Shown one piece after another: positions 57,966-64,000 of a DNA stretch of 64,000 nt (the stretch's first letter is position 1; each line of letters opens with the position of its first letter). The notes beneath the pieces were generated by a model. The model was not told the DNA's origin. It worked only from the letters and a program-made list of their open reading frames with translations, and did not search any database. The DNA is from Streptomyces fagopyri (lineage in GTDB: Bacteria > Actinomycetota > Actinomycetes > Streptomycetales > Streptomycetaceae). The stretch is taken from assembly GCF_009498275.1 (NCBI RefSeq), contig NZ_CP045643.1, forward strand, positions 7,192,001-7,256,000, written 5' to 3'. The position numbers were made by a program, and so were the translations under genes.

Positions 57966-58213
57966 GACCCGGGAGGGTCCCGGAGCCGGGAGGGTCCCTG
58001 ACGGGGTATCCCGGCGCGGGGCAGGTCCATGACCCGGGTGGGCCTTCGAGCCGGGTGGGCCTCCGGGCCGGGGGAGTTCCCGACTCGGGTGGGCGCTCGA
58101 CTCGGAGGTACCCCAGGCAGGGTGGGAGCCCGGGCCGAGAGGGGCCCCGAGCCGGGAGTTCCTGACCCGGGCGGGTCCCGGACTCGGGCGGGTCCCCGAC
58201 TCGGGTGTATCCC
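57966..58213. repeat. Degenerate 17-bp tandem repeat array, about 14 units
   Basis: Units of the form GACTCGGGTGGGTCCCC (variants GAGCCGGGAGGGTCCCT, GACCCGGGCGGGTCCCG) fill the 304-bp gap between convergent genes. G-runs on the plus strand could form quadruplexes. No gene. Confidence 0.75.
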
Positions 58214-58236
58214 GGGGCGGGTCGCCCCCCTCCTCG

Positions 58237-59199
58237 TCAGGCGTGCTCGCCCGGTCGGGCATGTTCCGACGGCCGGGGTGCGGCCGTGGCGCGCGCCGGA
58301 CCGGAGAGACCCGGCCGTGACCGCGACACCGCGACCCCGGCGAGGCACAGGGCGCCGCCGGCCAGGGTGAGGACCCCGGGGATCTCACCGAGGAACAGCC
58401 AGGACATCGCGACGACCAGTGCGGGAACCGCGTACGTCGTCGCCCCCATCCGGGTCGCGGTGGTCCGGGCGAGGGCGTACGCCCAGGTCGTGAAGGCCAG
58501 CGCGGTCGGGAAGACGCCCAGGTACACCACGTTGAGGGTGGCGGAGGCGGGCGCGTGCGCCACGTCGTGGACCAGCCGTCCCGCGAACGGCAGGCAGGCG
58601 ACGGCGCCCACGAGACACCCGAACGTGGTGACCTGGAGGGCGCTCGCCCGGCCGAGGGCCGGCTTCTGGGCGACCACGCCCGCCGCGTAGCCGACCGCCG
58701 CGAGCAGACACAGGACCACCCCGAGGACCGAGGAACCACCCTTGCCGGACATCGACAGCCCTACCGCGACCGCGCCCGCGAACGACACCGCCATGCCCGC
58801 GACCAGCCGCGGCGGCATGGCGTCGCCCAGCAGTCGGGAGCCGAGCAGCGCGATCAGGATCGGGCCGGTGTTCACGACCAGGGCGGCCGTACCGGCGTCC
58901 ACCTGCTGCTCGCCCCAGTTCAGGACGACCATGTAGAAGCCGAACCACAGCAGCCCGGAGAGCGCGATCCCGCGCCAGGCCTCCCGCGGGGGAAGGCCCT
59001 CGCGGCGCAGCAGACAGATCGTGCCCAGCGTCACGGCCCCCGCCAGCAGCCGGCCGAGCGCCAGCGCCCCCGGAGAGTACGCCGCGCCCGCGCTGCGGAT
59101 CGACACGAAGGCGGAGGCCCACAGCACCACGGTGACCGTCGCCGCGCCCGCGGCGAGCAGTTCCGTGCGGCGGGCGGGGGCAGGGGAGGAGGCGTTCAT
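58237..59199 (-). CDS. EamA/DMT-family transporter
   Basis: 320 residues, ten predicted helices in two EamA halves (VTVVLWASAFVSIRSAG ... and ATLNVVYLGVFPTALAFTTWAYA). AGGAG lies 4 bases before the ATG at 59199; the adjacent ATG at 59202 is too close to it. The drug/metabolite family exports amino acids, nucleotides or toxic metabolites. It lies downstream of the ArsR-like gene on the same strand (88 bases between), which may control it. C-terminal tail is Pro/Arg-rich. Substrate unknown. Confidence 0.9.
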   Translation of the reverse strand: MNASSPAPARRTELLAAGAATVTVVLWASAFVSIRSAGAAYSPGALALGRLLAGAVTLGTICLLRREGLPPREAWRGIALSGLLWFGFYMVVLNWGEQQVDAGTAALVVNTGPILIALLGSRLLGDAMPPRLVAGMAVSFAGAVAVGLSMSGKGGSSVLGVVLCLLAAVGYAAGVVAQKPALGRASALQVTTFGCLVGAVACLPFAGRLVHDVAHAPASATLNVVYLGVFPTALAFTTWAYALARTTATRMGATTYAVPALVVAMSWLFLGEIPGVLTLAGGALCLAGVAVSRSRPGLSGPARATAAPRPSEHARPGEHA

Positions 59200-59290
59200 C
59201 ATGCTCCTGAGGCTAGGTACGGGCGGGGCGCGGCACCGGCGGATTCCGGACACCGCGGTGCGCGGAGCGAACGTCGGTACGGCGGGGCCC

Positions 59291-60004
59291 TCAGCGGAGC
59301 GCCGACGCCTCGATGCCCAGGAGTGCGGCGAAGGCGCGCTCTCCCTCCGGCGTGACCTTGACCGCGCGCTCCGATCCGACGCGTACGCACCAGCGGGCGT
59401 CGAGGGCGTGGTGGCACAGGGCCGCGCCCGCGGTGCCGGCGAGATGGGGGCGGCGCTCGGTCCAGTCGAGGCAGCCGCGGCTGAGGGGCCGGCGGCCGGT
59501 GCGGTTCAGGGCGATGCCGGCCGTGTCGAACCAGTGCAGACCCGTGTCGGTGAGGGCGAAGCCGGTGTCCTGGCGCAGCAGTCCGCGCCGGGTGAGGGCG
59601 TCGGTGAGGGTGATGCCGAGCCGCCCGGCGAGATGGTCGTAGCAGGTGCGTCCGCGGGCCATCGCCGAACCCGTGCCGGCCTCCCGCAGCGAGCGGGGAC
59701 GCTCGGCGGCACCCGGGGCGACCTGGGCGGCGAGATCCTCCACCAACTGTGCGACACGGCTGTCGGCGAGGCGTACGTAGCGGTGGCGGCCCTGCCGCTC
59801 CTCGGCGAGCAGGCCGCCCGCGACCAGTCTGCCGAGGTGTTCGCTGGCCGTCGACGGCGCGACCCCGGCGTGCCGGGCCAGTTCACCGGCGGTCCAGGCG
59901 CGGCCGTCGAGCAGCGCGAGCAGGAAGACGGCGCGGGTCTCGTCGGCGATCATCCCGGCCAGCGCCGCCAGACCGGGCGCGACCGGATCGTTCCGTCTGG
60001 TCAT
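59291..60004 (-). CDS. ArsR-type winged-helix regulator
   Basis: 237 residues from the ATG at 60004 (weak ribosome site). The N-terminal HTH TAGELARHAGVAPSTASEHLGRLVAGGLL and wing ERQGRHRYVRL are ArsR-like. There is no metal-binding Cys/His in the HTH helix. A 120-residue C-terminal region with several Trp, Cys and His (RGCLDWTERRPHL, CHHALDARWCVR) is the long form of this family found next to transport genes. Likely controls the transporter gene downstream. Confidence 0.85.
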   Translation of the reverse strand: MTRRNDPVAPGLAALAGMIADETRAVFLLALLDGRAWTAGELARHAGVAPSTASEHLGRLVAGGLLAEERQGRHRYVRLADSRVAQLVEDLAAQVAPGAAERPRSLREAGTGSAMARGRTCYDHLAGRLGITLTDALTRRGLLRQDTGFALTDTGLHWFDTAGIALNRTGRRPLSRGCLDWTERRPHLAGTAGAALCHHALDARWCVRVGSERAVKVTPEGERAFAALLGIEASALR

Positions 60005-60167
60005 ACGCCCAGGATGCGCCAGGAACGTTTCGGCGACGGCCGAACGATGGCGGTGTGACCCCGTCCGCCGCCACGGGGCAGACCTCGCGCGCCGCCCCGC
60101 CCGCCGGGCTCCGTACGCTGCCCGCCAGGCTCCCAAGGCCGTGCGCCGGGCGCCGTGCTGCAGGGGA

Positions 60168-60225
60168 CGTGCTTCGTACGCGGTCCGCCGTGCTGCATGG
60201 GCCGTGCTTCGTACGCGGTCCGCCG
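60168..60225. repeat. Short direct repeat, 23 bp twice, 35-bp period
   Basis: CGTGCTTCGTACGCGGTCCG plus CCG occurs at 60168-60190 and 60203-60225. It sits in the 253-bp gap between the ArsR and TetR genes. Confidence 0.7.
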
Positions 60226-60257
60226 GGCTTCGTCGGGCCCGCCGCGCCGGAGTCCGG

Positions 60258-60899
60258 TCACTCCGGCGCGGTCACCCGCTCGAACTGCTGCACCAACCCG
60301 TCGAGCAGCGCCGTGAGCCCCACCTCGAAGGCCCGCTCGTCGATCTTCTCCTGCTGCTCGGCGAGCAGATGGGCCTGCCCGAGGTGGGGGTAGTCGGCGG
60401 GGTCGTACGCCGTCTCGTCGTCGACGAAGCCGCCCGCGAACGAGCCGAGGGCGGAGCCCATGATGAAGTACCGCATCAGGGCGCCGATGGAGGTGGCCTG
60501 CGCGGGCGGCCAGCCGGCGCCGACCATCGCGCCGAAGACCGCGTCGGCCAGGCGCAGACCGGCGGGCCGGCGGCCGGGGCCGCGCGCGAGGACCGGGACG
60601 ATGTTCGGGTGGTCGCGCAGGGCGGTCCGGTAGGAGACGGCCCAGTCGTGCAGCGCGGTGCGCCAGTCCCGTCCGTCCTCGAACATCGAGAGATCGACCT
60701 GCGCGCTCACGGAGTCCGCGACCGCCTCCAGGATCTGGTCCTTGGTGCGGAAGTGGTTGTAGAGGGAGGGCCCGCTCACTCCCAGTTCGGCGGCGAGCCG
60801 GCGGGTGGAGAGGGTCGCCAGGCCCTCGGCGTCCACCAGGGCCCGTGCCGTCTCGACGATCCGGTCGGTGCTGAGGAGGGGCTTGCGCGGTCGGGCCAT
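60258..60899 (-). CDS. TetR-family regulator of the acyl-CoA/aldehyde dehydrogenase genes
   Basis: 213 residues from the ATG at 60899 (MARPRKP); ATG at 60908 is an alternative. HTH STRRLAAELGVSGPSLYNHFRTKDQI and a TetR_C-type ligand half. TACTAT on the minus strand (60907-60912) lies 7 bases before the 60899 start with no ribosome site, so the mRNA is probably leaderless. The operator at 60925-60945 covers its -35 region and the divergent acyl-CoA dehydrogenase promoter. A second copy precedes the aldehyde dehydrogenase gene at 55444, giving a small regulon. Confidence 0.9.
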   Translation of the reverse strand: MARPRKPLLSTDRIVETARALVDAEGLATLSTRRLAAELGVSGPSLYNHFRTKDQILEAVADSVSAQVDLSMFEDGRDWRTALHDWAVSYRTALRDHPNIVPVLARGPGRRPAGLRLADAVFGAMVGAGWPPAQATSIGALMRYFIMGSALGSFAGGFVDDETAYDPADYPHLGQAHLLAEQQEKIDERAFEVGLTALLDGLVQQFERVTAPE

Positions 60900-60924
60900 G
60901 GCGCACATAGTAGGGCTGCGCGCT

Positions 60925-60945
60925 TAAACTAGCAGTGCTAATTTA
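60925..60945. promoter_or_regulatory. TetR operator between divergent TetR and acyl-CoA dehydrogenase genes
   Basis: TAAACTAGC and GCTAATTTA half-sites around AGT, 21 bp in all. The same design is found at 55386-55406. One mismatch separates it from a perfect palindrome. Confidence 0.75.
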
Positions 60946-60984
60946 CATTTTCCGATGTACCGCTTTCACGTGGGGTGTTCCGTC

Positions 60985-62136
60985 ATGAACCTGGAGCTCA
61001 GCGAGGAGCAGACCGCCGTCCGGCAGCTCGCCAAGGACTTCGTGGACCGTGAGATCGCCCCTCACGTCGTCGAGTGGGACCGGGCGGAGGAAGTCGACCG
61101 GTCCCTCGTCAAGAAGCTCGGCGAGGTCGGTTTCCTCGGCCTCACGGTCGACGAGGAGTACGGCGGCAGCGGCGGCGACCATCTCGCGTACTGCCTGGTG
61201 ACGGAGGAGCTGGGGCGCGGGGACTCGTCCGTGCGCGGCATCGTCTCCGTCTCCCTCGGTCTGGTCGCCAAGACGATCGCGCACTGGGGGAGCGAGGAGC
61301 AGAAGCGGCAGTGGCTGCCGGGGCTGACCTCCGGCACCCAGGTGGGCTGCTTCGGCCTCACCGAACCCGGCACCGGCTCGGACGCCGGCCATCTGACGAC
61401 CAGGGCCGTGCGTGACGGTGACGACTACGTCATCAACGGCACCAAGATGTTCATCACGAACGGGACCTGGGCCGATGTGGTGCTGCTGTTCGCCCGCTCG
61501 ACCGACGCCCCCGGCCACCGGGGCGTCTCGGCCTTCCTGGTGCCGGCGGACACACCGGGACTGACCCGCCACACCGTCCACGGCAAGCTCGGTCTGCGCG
61601 GCCAGGCCACCGCCGAGCTGGTCCTGGAGGACGTCCGCGTCCCCGCGAGCACCATGCTGGCGCCGGAGGGCAAGGGGTTCTCCGTCGCCATGTCCGCCCT
61701 GGCCAAGGGGCGGATGTCGGTGGCCGCCGGCTGTGTCGGCATCGGCCAGGCCGCGCTGGACGCCGCCGTGACGTACGCGACCCAGCGGGAGCAGTTCGGC
61801 AAGACCATCGCCCACCACCAGCTCGTCCAGGAGCTGATCAGCGACATCGCCGTGGACGTCGACGCGGCGCGCCTGCTGACCTGGCGGGTCGCCGACCTCG
61901 TGGACCGCGGGCTGCCGTTCGCCACCGAGTCCTCCAAGGCCAAGCTCTTCGCCTCCGAGGCCGCCGTGCGCGCCGCCAACAACGCGCTCCAGGTCTTCGG
62001 CGGGTACGGCTACATCGACGAGTACCCGGCGGGCAAGCTGCTGCGCGACGCCCGCGTGATGACCCTCTACGAGGGCACCAGCCAGATACAGAAGCTGGTC
62101 ATCGGGCGCGCGCTGACCGGGGTTTCGGCCTTCTGA
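60985..62136 (+). CDS. Acyl-CoA dehydrogenase
   Basis: 383 residues from the ATG at 60985. FAD family features: MNLELSEEQ start, FGLTEPGTGSDAG, and the catalytic base Glu363 in LYEGTSQIQ, with QVFGGYGYIDEYP before it. Introduces the alpha-beta double bond in beta-oxidation or branched-chain amino acid breakdown. Divergent from its likely TetR repressor, with the operator in between. The MaoC-like hydratase near the window end could act on its product. Confidence 0.95.
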   Translation: MNLELSEEQTAVRQLAKDFVDREIAPHVVEWDRAEEVDRSLVKKLGEVGFLGLTVDEEYGGSGGDHLAYCLVTEELGRGDSSVRGIVSVSLGLVAKTIAHWGSEEQKRQWLPGLTSGTQVGCFGLTEPGTGSDAGHLTTRAVRDGDDYVINGTKMFITNGTWADVVLLFARSTDAPGHRGVSAFLVPADTPGLTRHTVHGKLGLRGQATAELVLEDVRVPASTMLAPEGKGFSVAMSALAKGRMSVAAGCVGIGQAALDAAVTYATQREQFGKTIAHHQLVQELISDIAVDVDAARLLTWRVADLVDRGLPFATESSKAKLFASEAAVRAANNALQVFGGYGYIDEYPAGKLLRDARVMTLYEGTSQIQKLVIGRALTGVSAF

Positions 62137-62196
62137 GTACGCGGGTGAGTACGGGAGCGGATGCGGCCCGCGCCGGATCGGCCGAGTCTGGTCCGC

Positions 62197-62448
62197 ATGA
62201 CCGACACATCCGTCAAGCAGCAGTCCACCGCGGCCTTCTACGGCCAGGCGGTCGCCTCCTTCTCCGTCGCCATGGTCGCGACCACCGTCGGGATCTTCAA
62301 GCTGGAGGCCGACACCTGGGTGCGTGCCTTCCTGGGCATCGCCGTCCTCTATCTGGTGACCTCGTCCTTCACGCTGGCCAAGGTGATCCGGGACCGGCAG
62401 GAGGCGCAGCTCGCGCAGCGCTCGTACAGCCCGTTCGAAAAGCTCTGA
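62197..62448 (+). CDS. YiaA/YiaB-family small membrane protein
   Basis: 83 residues with two membrane helices (VASFSVAMVATTVGIFKLE and VRAFLGIAVLYLVTSSFTLAKVI) and RDRQE after the second, the layout of the YiaA/YiaB family. Function unknown. 60 bases after the acyl-CoA dehydrogenase stop on the same strand, perhaps read through. Ribosome site weak. Confidence 0.8.
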   Translation: MTDTSVKQQSTAAFYGQAVASFSVAMVATTVGIFKLEADTWVRAFLGIAVLYLVTSSFTLAKVIRDRQEAQLAQRSYSPFEKL

Positions 62449-62476
62449 GCGAGGCGGGGCGCCCTGAGCGGGCACG

Positions 62477-62492
62477 CTAAGCGCTCGCTCAG
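62477..62492. promoter_or_regulatory. TetR operator upstream of the TetR gene at 62541
   Basis: CTAAGCGCTCGCTCAG is a near palindrome matching 63752-63767 (CTAAGCGACTGCTTAG). It lies 48 bp before the regulator start and suits autoregulation. Confidence 0.7.
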
Positions 62493-62540
62493 TATCAGAG
62501 GTATGGTGTTCGTCCTGTCAGTGGAAGGGGCGAACCAGCG

Positions 62541-63167
62541 ATGAGTGCGGCGCAGGAGACGGCCGACGGCGAGATGCAGCCGTGGGCCGAGGTCACCCCG
62601 GACGCGGCCCGGCGGCTGCTCATCGCCGCCGTGGAGGCCTTCGCCGAGCGCGGGTACCACGCGACGACGACCCGGGACATCGCCGGGCGGGCCGGCATGA
62701 GCCCGGCCGCGCTCTACATCCACTACAAGACCAAGGAAGAACTGCTCCACCGGATCAGCCGGATCGGGCACGACAAGGCTCTCGCCATCGTGCGCACCGC
62801 GGCGGACGGCGAGGGCGGCGCGGCCGAGCGGCTCACCGCCGCCGTGCGCTCCTTCGTACGGTGGCACGCCGGGCAGCACACCACCGCGCGGGTCGTGCAG
62901 TACGAACTCGACGCGCTCGGCCCCGAGGCCCGCGCCGAGATCATCGCCCTGCGGCGGCAGACCGACGCCGCCGTGCGCGGGATCATCGAGGACGGCGTCG
63001 CGGCCGGCGACTTCGACGTGCCGGACGTCCCGGGCACCACGCTCGCGGTGCTCTCGCTCTGCATCGACGTGGCCCGCTGGTTCAACGTCGACGGCCCCCG
63101 CACGCCCGACGAGGTCGGCGGTCTCTACGCCGACCTCGTGCTGCGCATGGTGGGGTCCAAGGAGTAG
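62541..63167 (+). CDS. TetR-family regulator
   Basis: 208 residues from the ATG at 62541 (GAAGGGG upstream). HTH TTRDIAGRAGMSPAALYIHYKTKEEL and a C-terminal half with GQHTTARVVQYELDALGPEARAEI, typical of the group near acyl-CoA metabolism genes (KstR2/FadR-like TetR_C_33). Convergent with a MaoC-like hydratase gene; both have the CTAAGC-N4-GCTYAG operator upstream, so it probably represses itself and that gene. Confidence 0.9.
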   Translation: MSAAQETADGEMQPWAEVTPDAARRLLIAAVEAFAERGYHATTTRDIAGRAGMSPAALYIHYKTKEELLHRISRIGHDKALAIVRTAADGEGGAAERLTAAVRSFVRWHAGQHTTARVVQYELDALGPEARAEIIALRRQTDAAVRGIIEDGVAAGDFDVPDVPGTTLAVLSLCIDVARWFNVDGPRTPDEVGGLYADLVLRMVGSKE

Positions 63168-63263
63168 GCCCGCGGCCGGAGGGGCAGGCCCGGGGGCAGG
63201 CCCGAGGGGGCAGCTCCAGGGAGTTCGTCCGAGGAGCGGCCCCGGGCTCGCCGCCGGTGCCGG

Positions 63264-63725
63264 TCAGAGGTAGTAGCGCGACACCGACTCCGCGACGCAC
63301 ACCGGCTTGTCGCCGCCCTCGCGCTCCACGACGAAGGCCAGGGACAACTGGACGCCGCCGGTCACGTCGTCGACACCGGTGATCGTCGCGGTGGCGCGCA
63401 GGCGTGAGCCGACCGGCACGGGGGCGGGGAAACGGACCTTGTTCGTGCCGTAGTTGACGCCCATCCGCACGCCCTCGACGCTGATCAGCTGCGGGCCGAA
63501 GAGCGGGAGCAGGGACAGGGTGAGATAGCCGTGCGCGATCGTCGTGCCGAAGGGGCCCGACGCGGCGCGCTCGGGGTCGACGTGGATCCACTGGTGGTCG
63601 CCGGTCGCCTCCGCGAAGAGGTCGATCCGCTTCTGCTCGATCTCGACCCAGTCGCTGTGTCCCAGCTGCTCGCCCACGGCGGCACGCAGTTCGTCGACCG
63701 TCGCGAACGTCCTCGGCTCTGCCAT
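63264..63725 (-). CDS. MaoC-like (R)-specific enoyl-CoA hydratase
   Basis: 153 residues, GGAGG 8 bases before the ATG at 63725. Single hot-dog domain with the active-site segment [18 protein letters not shown] (Asp and His) and the following [16 protein letters not shown], the hydratase-2 signature. Adds water to trans-2-enoyl-CoA to give (R)-3-hydroxyacyl-CoA. The operator at 63752-63767 lies just upstream. Likely in the same acyl-CoA pathway as the dehydrogenase at 60985, though under a different repressor. Confidence 0.93.
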   Translation of the reverse strand: MAEPRTFATVDELRAAVGEQLGHSDWVEIEQKRIDLFAEATGDHQWIHVDPERAASGPFGTTIAHGYLTLSLLPLFGPQLISVEGVRMGVNYGTNKVRFPAPVPVGSRLRATATITGVDDVTGGVQLSLAFVVEREGGDKPVCVAESVSRYYL

Positions 63726-63751
63726 CTCGCTGTCCTCCCACATCTCCATGT

Positions 63752-63767
63752 CTAAGCGACTGCTTAG
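63752..63767. promoter_or_regulatory. TetR operator upstream of the MaoC-like gene
   Basis: CTAAGCGACTGCTTAG has perfect CTAAGC/GCTTAG arms and lies 26 bp before the start codon. It pairs with 62477-62492. Confidence 0.75.
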
Positions 63768-63832
63768 CATGGTCGTGCGCGGGACGCATGTCAACGGACC
63801 GGGCGGGTGACGGAGTCGGTAGGGTCGCAGGG

Positions 63833-64000
63833 GTGCCCCAGATCCCCGAGAAGATCCATGAGCTGACCGTCGGCCAGCTGTCGGCGCGCAGCGGCGCCGC
63901 CGTCTCCGCCCTGCACTTCTACGAGTCCAAGGGCCTGATCAGCAGTCGCCGGACCACCGGGAACCAGCGCCGCTACCACCGGGACGCGCTGCGCCGCGTC
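63833..64000 (+). CDS. soxR: SoxR-type MerR regulator, N-terminal part (cut by window edge)
   Basis: 56 codons from a GTG at 63833 to the window end. The winged-helix start [26 protein letters not shown] followed by [18 protein letters not shown] is typical of SoxR, which senses redox-active compounds through a 2Fe-2S cluster; the cluster cysteines lie beyond the window. TAGGGT ends 7 bases before the GTG and there is no ribosome site, so the mRNA may be leaderless. From memory S. coelicolor has soxR (SCO1697) in this neighbourhood. Confidence 0.85.
   Translation, partial: MPQIPEKIHELTVGQLSARSGAAVSALHFYESKGLISSRRTTGNQRRYHRDALRRV

Overview
The window looks like core chromosome of a Streptomyces (or very close actinobacterium). 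GC is very high with strong G/C bias at third codon positions. GTG and TTG starts are frequent, as are 4-bp stop/start overlaps and possible leaderless starts. The gene set is typical of the genus: streptogrisin, secreted lipases, LPMO, DnaE2, and many TetR, GntR and MarR regulators. From memory only, the order recalls the S. coelicolor SCO1739 to SCO1697 interval read backwards (dnaE2, Y-family partner, lipase, LPMO, YtrA-type GntR, SGNH lipase, hmgA, SoxR). That should be checked by alignment.

Left part (1-10.8 kb): a secreted streptogrisin-type protease; a DNA-damage mutagenesis pair (dnaE2 plus a fingerless ImuB-like Y-family protein) behind a near-perfect LexA box; a DJ-1/PfpI and cupin pair divergent from a MarR regulator, with three operator palindromes phased at 21 bp between them; a secreted lipase convergent with an LPMO that carries a LAETG cell-wall sorting signal.

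10.9-17 kb is an accessory patch. Two 68-bp direct repeats exactly 2,940 bp apart bracket a secreted beta-helix protein and a dead tyrosine-integrase fragment. A secreted lamin-tail protein with a Gly-Gln collagen-like tail and a small membrane protein follow.

17-25 kb holds a TetR/MFS efflux pair, an NmrA-like oxidoreductase, acetyltransferases, a FomD-like DUF402 protein, a YtrA-type GntR regulator and an AAA ATPase.

25-35 kb is a surface-polysaccharide locus. A six-gene minus-strand run encodes a membrane protein, a CelD-like acyltransferase, two GT2 enzymes, a polysaccharide deacetylase and an unusual flippase/GT-C fusion. A membrane-anchored GH39-like glycosidase converges on it.

35-45.5 kb: an SGNH lipase, then a minus-strand DUF4331 - TPR - NicO transporter (huge His-rich loop) - Ser/Thr kinase run. 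It is divergent from a SigK-like ECF sigma factor and a zinc-motif anti-sigma factor. This is the best candidate here for an under-described system.

45.5-64 kb is catabolic and regulatory: homogentisate dioxygenase with a GntR regulator, a molybdopterin oxidoreductase, an orphan sugar-type ABC ATPase, an aldehyde/alcohol dehydrogenase pair, a DMT transporter, and an acyl-CoA dehydrogenase. Two TetR regulators come with recognisable paired operators. A MaoC-like hydratase and the start of a SoxR-type MerR gene cut by the window edge complete it. I found no rRNA or tRNA genes, no CRISPR array and no intact insertion sequence.
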